Shown: positions 35,061 through 46,387 of the stretch, piece after piece
How positions within the stretch are numbered: position 1 is the stretch's first letter
How the letters are laid out: each line of letters starts with the position of its first letter
Source of the DNA: a virus
Reading direction: 5' to 3' (one strand)
DNA length: 64,000 bases
Virus record (IMG/VR): IMGVR_UViG_3300025889_000087
Coordinates: 1-64,000 of that record
Made by a program: the position numbers and the translations under genes
Notes under the pieces: generated by a model
The model's database searches: none
The model's input: only the letters and a program-made list of their open reading frames with translations
Told to the model about the DNA's origin: nothing

Positions 35061-35815
35061 CACCAATCATCCTCCGTGATTCCCACATCGTTAGCGGCCT
35101 GTCGCTGCCATTCCTCCAAATTGTCCCATTCGCCGTGCATTTCAATGGGTGACGCATCTTCATGGGAAAAAGATTCCACGAAATCATCGTATTCGGACGT
35201 TCTATACACATCATCGGTTGCCTGATGTTGAGGCGGATTGCGGTTAAACCGCTCAAGCGATTCATTGTTCCGGTAGGCAATCAAACGCTGCAAAGCCTCC
35301 CGTGCGTGTTTTTCCCGTTGGTCGGGTGTGAAAGCGGCTCCCGAAGTCACTTCAGGGTCAAGCCGCGCCTTTCCTTCATTGATGAACTCCTGAAGCAATT
35401 CAATAACGCGGTCGTGCGGAAGCCTCACGCTCCCCACATCGTTCCAATCTTCCAACATAACACCAAAGCCGGGACTGAAAGGGTCTTCACGCAACATTCC
35501 CGGTTCGTCTTCTCCATATTCGCTTGGGTCAATGACGCTGATGCTCGGAATTGTCCTCCGCATTGGCGGTGCTTCAATACCGCGTGAGTCAATCAATTGT
35601 CTGTTGGCGGGGTTCATGTATCGCGCAGCCGAACCGAAGAGCGCGTATTGGAGGGCGGCGTCGAGATTGTTTGAAAAATACCGTGGGTCGTCCCTCGCGT
35701 CCCCGCCGCTGAACAACATTTCGTCGTCTTCAATTGTCCTAACGAGGCCCCTGTCGCCCGCATAAACGTCAATGGGGGCTTTGATGATCGCCCAAGCAGC
35801 GTCGAAGGCGGTCAT
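35057..35815 (-). CDS. Tagged protein of the RYWT/YALFGS subfamily, 252 aa
   Basis: Tag MTAFDAAWAIIKAPIDV. The body contains MLFSGGDARDDPRYFSNNLD followed by AALQYALFGSAARY and RRTIPSISVIDP. The same three blocks, in order, occur in the proteins at 35812-36471 and 38416-39090, defining a three-member paralogous subfamily. The arrangement (L-Y/F-x-G strand, FS/WT strand, A..YA helix) suggests an ADP-ribosyltransferase-like fold. The C-terminus is acidic and unrelated to the paralogues. Confidence 0.72.
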   Translation of the reverse strand: MTAFDAAWAIIKAPIDVYAGDRGLVRTIEDDEMLFSGGDARDDPRYFSNNLDAALQYALFGSAARYMNPANRQLIDSRGIEAPPMRRTIPSISVIDPSEYGEDEPGMLREDPFSPGFGVMLEDWNDVGSVRLPHDRVIELLQEFINEGKARLDPEVTSGAAFTPDQREKHAREALQRLIAYRNNESLERFNRNPPQHQATDDVYRTSEYDDFVESFSHEDASPIEMHGEWDNLEEWQRQAANDVGITEDDWW

Positions 35816-36471
35816 CGCAATACCCCAAGCCGTTGGTGCCCTGCCCCCTGTTCAAGCATTTCAAGCAAAAGCCGGTAAAGGTGGGCCTGTTGGTCTATGA
35901 ACCCGCCGAAATCATATCCTCCCGTAGCATTCCGGTCAAACTGTTTTGCGCCCTCAACCAATTCCCCCGTATATGGATTTGAGAATGTAGGTTGCGTTCC
36001 CCACGCCAACCTCCCTTGCCCGTCCGCCAACTCGCGCAACAAGATTTGCAGCATTTCATTGTCGGGTAATGTGCGGTAGCGGACCCGTGGGGGTTGGCTC
36101 AATGATGGGGCATAAAAACCACTATTCCCCCTCCGAACGGTCTTGTCCGCATCAATACCAATCCAATTCATGTTCTCGGGTTCTCCCGTTAAAAACTCAG
36201 GATCGTGAATGAGGCGGACTGTTTCGTCCGTGGGGGTAGCAATCCGCAATTCAGGTATTCCTGTCCGGTATTTCCTCTCCCCTCCACTTCCTGAGCCAAA
36301 TACGGCGTAGGCAAGAGCCGTTGATTTGTCGGGTGTCCAATACCGCGTATCTTGTCCCCCGCGTTTATTGCCCTGATAAAGCGTGTCGCCTTCTTCGCCG
36401 GACAAAACACGAAAACCCGGCATGACGTAGGGCATTTTTACGATGTCCCAAGCGGCGTCGAAGGCGGTCAT
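35812..36471 (-). CDS. Tagged protein of the RYWT/YALFGS subfamily, 219 aa
   Basis: Tag MTAFDAAWDIVKMPYVM. LYQGNKRGGQDTRYWTPDKS then TALAYAVFGSGSGG and GIPELRIATP align with the other two members of this subfamily. The C-terminal half is helical (PDNEMLQILLRELADGQGRL). ATG at 36471 follows GTGAGGTATG; the longer frame adds only MRYD. ADP-ribosyltransferase-like fold is the working hypothesis. Confidence 0.7.
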   Translation of the reverse strand: MTAFDAAWDIVKMPYVMPGFRVLSGEEGDTLYQGNKRGGQDTRYWTPDKSTALAYAVFGSGSGGERKYRTGIPELRIATPTDETVRLIHDPEFLTGEPENMNWIGIDADKTVRRGNSGFYAPSLSQPPRVRYRTLPDNEMLQILLRELADGQGRLAWGTQPTFSNPYTGELVEGAKQFDRNATGGYDFGGFIDQQAHLYRLLLEMLEQGAGHQRLGVLR

Positions 36472-36472
36472 A

Positions 36473-36685
36473 TCATACCTCACCTACCCAATCCCAATTT
36501 GCATCAAGGAATCGCTGTTCTATTCTATCCTTTGCCCCATTCTCTCGTTGAACAATAGCCACTTGATGTGTTCCCACCCCATCGGGTATCATATCATACC
36601 CCACCAATTGAACCTGTTCGCCTGTGTGTTTGTTCCTCAGAACTCCCTGCTTGAGCAAAGCCCAAGCGGTGTCGAAGGCGGTCAT
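36473..36685 (-). CDS. Tagged minimal protein, 70 aa
   Basis: Tag MTAFDTAWALLKQGVLRN. The rest is a small beta-rich domain (GEQVQLVGYDMIPDGVGTHQ, then VAIVQRENGAKDRIEQRFLD). It is one of the smallest members of the array and shows that the tag can precede a very short cargo. Not recognised. Confidence 0.65.
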   Translation of the reverse strand: MTAFDTAWALLKQGVLRNKHTGEQVQLVGYDMIPDGVGTHQVAIVQRENGAKDRIEQRFLDANWDWVGEV

Positions 36686-37176
36686 AGAAGCCCCCTCCTT
36701 CGCAGTTCCTCCATAATCGCAGGGTGTTCCATGCCCTCAACGAGCATGGCTCCGTATTCGTTTTCCGGTCCCCCCAAGTGAACAAACTCGTCCTGTATTG
36801 CTTCGTGGCCTTCTTCGTGCATGATTGACTCGATGATGCGCCGAATCATTTCATCTTCAGAAAGTCTTCGCCCTCCGAGTTCTTCGTTTCTGTTGCCCGG
36901 ATCGTCCCAAGAATGGATAGGATGTGCGAGATTTACGGCTGCGACGTATTTATCGTCCGTGGCGTAAAGATTAGAAAAAGGCCCACGTTCACGTTCTTCC
37001 GGCTTTCTGCTCCGTTCTCTCCATCGAATGTTTGTCTTAGGCCATTTCATCGGAACCCAATTTTGCATCCTGCTATGAAAAGCGGCTTCTCGACTTCTCT
37101 CGTTCCCGTTTTCCAAATCCGCTCCAAAATAGAAGTCGGCCTTCAAAATCGCCCAAGCGGCGTCGAAGGCGGTCAC
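36682..37176 (-). CDS. Tagged putative zinc metallopeptidase, 164 aa
   Basis: Tag MTAFDAAWAILKADFYFG. Helix RRIIESIMHEEGHEAIQDEF contains HEEGH (His120, Glu121, His124), the zincin active-site motif. A third ligand could be Glu or His in the following EFVHLGGPENEY or VEGMEHPAI. The preceding PFSNLYATDDKYVAAVNLAH supplies likely strands. GTG at 37176 overlaps the previous stop as GTGA. A short zinc protease injected with the genome is possible; the protein could also be inactive. Confidence 0.7.
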   Translation of the reverse strand: MTAFDAAWAILKADFYFGADLENGNERSREAAFHSRMQNWVPMKWPKTNIRWRERSRKPEERERGPFSNLYATDDKYVAAVNLAHPIHSWDDPGNRNEELGGRRLSEDEMIRRIIESIMHEEGHEAIQDEFVHLGGPENEYGAMLVEGMEHPAIMEELRRRGLL

Positions 37177-37802
37177 AACGGCTCCCCCCATTCTTCCCGC
37201 AGTTCCTCGGCTAAACGCTTGGGGCGATTGACGGGCTCAATAGGCACTGGTGGGCGGTCTTCCTCAATGACCGGCCAATAGGTGCCTTCGGGATAGGTGG
37301 TGTGGATGTAGCCGGTGTTAAACGCATTCGTTGGCCGAACCCCTGTTTGTCCCTCCCAAAAGTCCATGCCCTCAAGACTTTGCAGGTTGCTTGGAGCAAT
37401 CCTTCTCATCAGCCCGAGGGCCCCCCGATCGGCGAGAATGGCCGCCAAATCGTAAATGGCGGTCATGTAGCCGCGGTTCCGATAAGGATTCCACGTCGAA
37501 GTGCCACCCGACGAGAACACCTGCGACGGCTCGTGTAGTGGGGCGGCGGGACGGTTGAAGGTTGCTTGAGAGCGGTCAATTTCATTTTGTCCATACGGTC
37601 CGGGGCCTCGGATGGCGACATGCACGTTTTCCCCTATGACCTGAGCCGTCATGGGGTGCTCTTCGCCCGTCACCGGATCCAAGAAGCGGGCCACCGGCTC
37701 GGGTGGCGTTTTCGTTGAACTCCACTTGACGTTTTGCGGATTTACAGAATCCACGATGAGGGGGGCCTTCATGACCGACCAAGCGGTGTCAAATGCCGTC
37801 AT
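37173..37802 (-). CDS. Tagged GNAT-like protein, 209 aa
   Basis: Tag MTAFDTAWSVMKAPLIVDSV. The region STWNPYRNRGYMTAIYDLAA followed by ILADRGALGLMRRI has the loop-helix of a GNAT acetyl-CoA site (RNRGY), with preceding strands EHPMTAQVIGENVHVAIRGP. Similarity to the other GNAT-like members is limited to this core. The C-terminus is Pro-rich. Confidence 0.68.
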   Translation of the reverse strand: MTAFDTAWSVMKAPLIVDSVNPQNVKWSSTKTPPEPVARFLDPVTGEEHPMTAQVIGENVHVAIRGPGPYGQNEIDRSQATFNRPAAPLHEPSQVFSSGGTSTWNPYRNRGYMTAIYDLAAILADRGALGLMRRIAPSNLQSLEGMDFWEGQTGVRPTNAFNTGYIHTTYPEGTYWPVIEEDRPPVPIEPVNRPKRLAEELREEWGEPL

Positions 37803-38422
37803 CGCAACACCCCAAGCCGCTCCAATTCAAAATAGGTGCGGTCCGGCATATCCCTACCCTCCCTGTATCGGATTTCCTCTCCGTCGGAGAATACCGGAAT
37901 GACTTCTTCAAGATGCTGAGGCGCAATCGGACGAACCGACATCGTAGCGCGGTAGCCAATTCCGGGTTGAAAATCGGGGTCTTGCCACACAGGACCCGGC
38001 GGGGTAATACGCGATCCAATAATGGACATGGGGCGTCCATGCCACGCATCGGAAAAGAATTGGGCCATCAGTAGCGGGTGAAGGTCGTTGTTGAAAGGGC
38101 CTTTCTGTTGCCATTGTCTTAGACTGACGGGTTGCCTTTGGTGACGAAACGTATAGACGGCTTCGTCATGGGGCCATTCGGGATATTTGAACGCCTCGCC
38201 CCTTTCTGCCTGTTGTATCGCTTCCATCACGGCTTTGCTATCAGGGGCAGGGCGACCGTAATGCGGCAAAACCGGACGTGGGACAATTCCTTCTTCAAGA
38301 ACCTGATCGACAAAATCAGAAGGAATGGCGCGGTAGGCACGGAATTGGTCTTTTCCGCCCCATGAGGGCGTGACTTCGACCGCCTTCACGACCGACCAAG
38401 CGGTGTCGAAAGCGTTCACCAT
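37799..38422 (-). CDS. Tagged protein, possibly ADP-ribosyltransferase-like, 207 aa
   Basis: Tag MVNAFDTAWSVVKAVEV. FRAYRAIPSDFVDQVLEEGI followed by VPRPVLPHYGRPAP looks like the first strand and helix of an ADP-ribosyltransferase-like fold (YRA, vl..Gi). A later strand IGYRATMSVRPIAPQHLEEV resembles the terminal strand with acidic residue. ATG at 38422 overlaps the upstream gene by 7 bases; the frame extends further but without a better ribosome site. Assignment is weak. Confidence 0.62.
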   Translation of the reverse strand: MVNAFDTAWSVVKAVEVTPSWGGKDQFRAYRAIPSDFVDQVLEEGIVPRPVLPHYGRPAPDSKAVMEAIQQAERGEAFKYPEWPHDEAVYTFRHQRQPVSLRQWQQKGPFNNDLHPLLMAQFFSDAWHGRPMSIIGSRITPPGPVWQDPDFQPGIGYRATMSVRPIAPQHLEEVIPVFSDGEEIRYREGRDMPDRTYFELERLGVLR

Positions 38423-39090
38423 ACGTCCAACCCCCACTGCCGATTGCGATAGGTGCGCGAAGTGCCTGCGTTGTCTTGGCCCCCAGTGTCCAAACGCCCC
38501 GGTTCCTCCAAACCTTCAAGTCGTTCTGCCGCCCCCATAAGATGTTCCCGTATTTGCTGCTCCGTCGCGTTTTGCGCCGATGTGTCACCCACATAGACCC
38601 CTTCGTCGGTCATCCGCCGTTGGATTCCGTGTTCACCGAGAAGACGGATCATGTCGTAGATGTGGTTGCTCAATTCCGCTTTTGGCATAGGCGTGTAATT
38701 GATGGGGGCCTGATCGACGGCAAAATCATAATCGGGGTTCAGCGGCTCGCTCATCACTGCTCCCCTTTCCCCGGTCCATGTTTCAGGGTCTCCAAATAGA
38801 ACATTTTGCGGAGAACGGTCAAAGTCCAAAGGGCCGGGGTCCTCAGCGACCATGACTTGCGGAATGGTTTGACGCATGGTCTGCATCCCCGTGCCCGAAC
38901 CGAATAGAGCATAGCGCAGTGCCTCATCGAAATTGCGCGTCCAATAGCGCGGATCGTCGCCCTGATGCCCACCGGAATAGAGAGGGCCCTTGATGGACTC
39001 ACGGTCGTCAAGGAACGGTTCGTAGTCGTCGTCTATGACGAACCACGGGGCCTTGACGACCGACCAAGCGTCGTCAAACGCTCGGCTCAT
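38416..39090 (-). CDS. Tagged protein of the RYWT/YALFGS subfamily, 224 aa
   Basis: Tag MSRAFDDAWSVVKAPWFV. LYSGGHQGDDPRYWTRNFDE then ALRYALFGSGTGMQ and RQTIPQVMVAEDP match the subfamily at 35057-35815 and 35812-36471. The C-terminal half is unrelated to them. ATG at 39090 is preceded by an 18-base sequence that also precedes the gene at 39599. Confidence 0.72.
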   Translation of the reverse strand: MSRAFDDAWSVVKAPWFVIDDDYEPFLDDRESIKGPLYSGGHQGDDPRYWTRNFDEALRYALFGSGTGMQTMRQTIPQVMVAEDPGPLDFDRSPQNVLFGDPETWTGERGAVMSEPLNPDYDFAVDQAPINYTPMPKAELSNHIYDMIRLLGEHGIQRRMTDEGVYVGDTSAQNATEQQIREHLMGAAERLEGLEEPGRLDTGGQDNAGTSRTYRNRQWGLDVW

Positions 39091-39131
39091 GTGATTCCGC
39101 ACGAACCGCGGAGAGAAAAACGTGGCGGTCA
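39088..39131 (-). repeat. Copy 1 of a ~44-base duplicated gene-start segment
   Basis: Positions 39088-39105 and 39597-39614 are identical over 18 bases (beginning CATGTGATTCCGCACGAA), and the next 26 bases (to 39131 and 39640) match imperfectly. In copy 2 the segment encodes the C-terminus of the 53-residue first array protein; in copy 1 the same sequence is in a non-coding or relict frame. Confidence 0.75.
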
Positions 39132-39599
39132 GAACTCGGCTCCTTCCAAGTCTTCCAAAACACGATGCGGGCTTCCCTTGGGGGCGGCTTGCTTACGGGC
39201 CCTTGGGCGAGGCATACGAGATACGGAACCGTAGCCCCCGTAATCCTCGGAAGATGGCTTCTCCCTCTTTGACTTAAAACCGTGGTCGAAGAATGGACCC
39301 TCATAATCTCCCCTTGCGCTCAAATCAAGACCACTTGTCAAACCTGTGTGGGGGCCATGTTCCGAATCGCCCAATCCGAGTCTTTGGCGGGCGAAATCTC
39401 GCTGATAGTCTGCGGCAAGCAGCGCGTAAATGAGAGCATTCGGATCGACTGTCCCCAAATTGTGCGCACCCGAACCCATGTTGTTGGCGAGGTTCATACG
39501 TTCCTCGGTATCAGGGTGAACCTGTGAGTTAATGCGGTTGAATGCCTGATGGTTGGGGTTCGCCTTAACGATAGACCAAGCCGACTCAAACGCTCCCAT
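39129..39599 (-). CDS. Tagged unknown protein, 156 aa
   Basis: Tag MGAFESAWSIVKANPNHQ. The body has a short helical segment (DPNALIYALLAADYQRDFAR) and a disordered basic tail (KSKREKPSSEDYGG, PRPRARKQAAPKG). No fold recognised. It overlaps the 53-residue tagged gene upstream by 14 bases. Confidence 0.68.
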   Translation of the reverse strand: MGAFESAWSIVKANPNHQAFNRINSQVHPDTEERMNLANNMGSGAHNLGTVDPNALIYALLAADYQRDFARQRLGLGDSEHGPHTGLTSGLDLSARGDYEGPFFDHGFKSKREKPSSEDYGGYGSVSRMPRPRARKQAAPKGSPHRVLEDLEGAEF

Positions 39600-39747
39600 G
39601 TGATTCCGCACGAATCACAGGGATAAAAACGTCGCGGTGAGTCAGGGCCCTCACCAACCATCCCCCCATATTGCCTTCCCATCGACGGTGACTTGCTTCG
39701 TCCCATACCGAGAATGCGGCATCGAAGGCATCCACGCAATACCCCAT
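39586..39747 (-). CDS. First gene of array: tagged microprotein, 53 aa
   Basis: MGYCVDAFDAAFSVWDEASH carries a variant of the tag (AFDAAFSVW), and the body is only about 35 residues (RDVFIPVIRAESHGSV at the end). ATG at 39747 follows GGAGC; the frame extends to 39837 but no ribosome site supports that. It is promoter-proximal and may be a decayed member: a frame-shifted copy of its last 15 codons survives at about 39088-39131. Confidence 0.6.
   Translation of the reverse strand: MGYCVDAFDAAFSVWDEASHRRWEGNMGGWLVRALTHRDVFIPVIRAESHGSV
39597..39640 (-). repeat. Copy 2 of the ~44-base duplicated gene-start segment
   Basis: Partner of 39088-39131. The duplication covers the start codon of one tagged gene and the end of the previous one, as expected if gene units in this array were copied by unequal recombination. 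Confidence 0.75.
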
Positions 39748-39778
39748 GAGCCGCTCCTTGAAAAAAAAATCCGGCGGG

Positions 39779-39840
39779 AATGGGACTCCGGATCGGCCAA
39801 AAGACGGGACTCCTAACACCCCTGTGAGTCCTAACAAAAA
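39779..39840 (-). promoter_or_regulatory. Repeat-bearing leader of the tagged-gene array
   Basis: Between the array's first gene and the terminator, ACTCCTAAC (39809-39817) and AGTCCTAAC (39827-39835) form a direct repeat, and GGGACTCC occurs twice (39782 and 39806). A/T-rich tracts flank them. No convincing TATA box is seen on the minus strand. This is the likely control region of the array. Confidence 0.35.
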
Positions 39841-40734
39841 AAGTCTCAGATTTTTTCCGTGTAGCGTCTGTGGTTAGGGAGGCCGCGCAGCAAAAAAAAA
39901 AAATGTGCCCGCAGGCAAGCCTGCGGGCCATTTTGTTTTTTTTCGCTACACTGCGCGGCAGGCCCGACCGCAGGTCGGGCCGCACGCTCGGCGTGGCGGG
40001 CTCGGCGGCATAGCCGCATAGCGGCGCAGTGCTGCGCTTTTGCTGCGTTGGCTCGGCCACCCGTGGTGCTTTGTGGTGGGTGGCGGTGGCCCGCCCATCC
40101 CCGCAATAGGCTCGCCGTCCCCCGTTTAGCACGCCTCACCCGCCCTCGCTCGGCCCGATCCTGCTCTCGACGGGCCATCCATGGGCTCAAATCGCTGCAC
40201 GGTGGGCCTTTTGCGGCTATGTGGCCCGCTCGCCCACCCTGTGGCTCGTGCTCCCTCACCAGTGGCCCGCCCTCAGCCGAGCCTGCCCCGACGCCCGGTC
40301 AGGCCGCTTTTGCTGCTACACGGTGCCTCCATGGGCGCAAAACGGGCATATGCCGGTATGTGGCCCGCCCCACCCCCTTCTGCGCAGATTTCCGCGCTCC
40401 GAGCCGTCGCCGCGCCACACCGCAGGGGTGCCGGACGGGCAGACTTTCGGTCACGGCCACGCAGAATGGGTGCGGTGAGCCCGTCGAGGCCATGTGCGGG
40501 GCATGAGTCCATGCTCATGGCCCATGCCCATGCCATGCTCATGGGGTCGGCTTTCTTCACTTTCTTCACTTTATTCATTCATATTTTTCTCTCCCCTTCC
40601 CCTCTATACCCCTTTTCAGGGGTGTATCTCATAGGTGATGGATGATGAAAGTGATGAAAGATTGAGGTTCAGTGGGCCGTTCACGGTAGCCCACCCAAAA
40701 ACCGCTACGCTGCACCACGAAACGCTGCGCTTGA
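39841..40734. other. Non-coding hairpin-rich region, candidate replication origin
   Basis: About 900 bases with no credible gene between the two divergent operons. It holds at least three strong inverted repeats: 39907-39928 (10-bp arms, loop AA), 39961-39981 (9-bp arms GGCCCGACC, loop GCA) and 40024-40037 (GCGCAG arms followed by TTTT). Four copies of GTGGCCCGC (near 40084, 40219, 40263, 40351) and two partial ~45-base direct repeats containing CCATGGGC are spread across it. It ends with a CATGCTCATGG-repeat patch (about 40510-40545) and a pyrimidine-rich, A/T-rich tract (CTTTCTTCACTTTCTTCACT and onward to about 40618). Repeats plus an unwinding-like tract beside the replication operon fit an origin. 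Confidence 0.5.
39882..39959. terminator. Bidirectional terminator-like hairpin
   Basis: A 10-bp GC-rich stem (39907-39916 with 39919-39928, loop AA) is flanked by about 12 A on the left and a T-rich run on the right, so a U-rich tail would follow the hairpin in either direction. Outside this a 9-bp pair GCCGCGCAG (39882-39890) and CTGCGCGGC (39951-39959) can close the structure. Confidence 0.55.
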
Positions 40735-40758
40735 TTCATATACACCCCATGGTGTAGG
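40735..40758 (+). promoter_or_regulatory. Early promoter/operator copy 1
   Basis: TTCATATACACC is followed by CCAT and GGTGTAGG. The TATA element begins 44 bases before the helicase ATG, leaving a short leader that contains the GGAGG ribosome site. The palindrome ACACC-N4-GGTGT is perfect here. Confidence 0.75.
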
Positions 40759-40778
40759 AAGGGCGACCGGAGGCCGAT

Positions 40779-45971
<5,193 letters not shown>

Positions 45972-45987
45972 GCAGGAGAGGGCGTGG

Positions 45988-46212
45988 ATGGGACGCTTCT
46001 CAAGCATCTTCGGCGGTGGCGATCGGCCCCTGCTCCCTATCACGGTGCAGGACCTTGAGTCGCTCCTTGAGCGCAGGAAGGGCCGACCTGACTCCCCGGT
46101 TATCCTCACTGTTGGTGGCGAACGGCACGTTTTGCTGCGATTGGATGACTACGAACGCATCATGCGTGTGGTCGGCTCGATAGAAGCACTGGTCGCCGCC
46201 ATGGACGACTGA
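45988..46212 (+). CDS. Small protein with Phd/YefM-like look, 74 aa
   Basis: Residues 30-70 (PVILTVGGERHVLLRLDDYE, then RIMRVVGSIEALVAAM) resemble the strand-strand-helix of Phd/YefM antitoxins. No toxin-like partner is visible next to it, so a toxin-antitoxin role is not claimed. It follows the helicase by 16 bases in the same direction. Confidence 0.65.
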   Translation: MGRFSSIFGGGDRPLLPITVQDLESLLERRKGRPDSPVILTVGGERHVLLRLDDYERIMRVVGSIEALVAAMDD

Positions 46213-46297
46213 CCTTTTGCGGATATGGCTCCAATCTCGGCTCGGCTGAGCCGTTCATCACGAACAACGGAGGGTTTAAGTGTGCATACGTTCTCGG

Positions 46298-46315
46298 GGC
46301 ATGGACAACCATGCC
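46298..46315 (+). terminator. Hairpin between helicase unit and DUF932 gene
   Basis: GGCATGG (46298-46304), loop ACAA, CCATGCC (46309-46315): a perfect 7-bp stem in the intergenic region upstream of promoter copy 2. It lacks a clear U-run, so it may be an attenuator or processing structure instead. Confidence 0.35.
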
Positions 46316-46356
46316 GTCGGGCGAACGGGGCACTGACCCTGCACCACAACGAGGGG

Positions 46357-46379
46357 TTCATATACCCCACACGGTGTGG
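46357..46379 (+). promoter_or_regulatory. Early promoter/operator copy 2
   Basis: TTCATATACCCC then ACAC and GGTGTGG. The element begins 31 bases before ATG 46388, so the transcript would be leaderless. The operator half-site GGTGT is in the same register as in the other four copies. Confidence 0.75.
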
Positions 46380-46387
46380 ACTGGCTG

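Noticed and set aside
40048-40645. Overlapping open frames in the hairpin-rich region
   Set aside because: Several mutually overlapping frames on both strands, all Arg/Pro/Ala-rich, with no ribosome sites and interrupted by inverted repeats; better explained as non-coding.
45988-46212. Toxin-antitoxin module based on Phd-like small protein
   Set aside because: No toxin-like gene is adjacent; the neighbours are the helicase and the DUF932 gene.
46239-46252. GGCTC-GGCT-GAGCC inverted repeat as an operator
   Set aside because: Five-base arms in GC-rich DNA are expected by chance; the stronger hairpin at 46298-46315 is listed instead.
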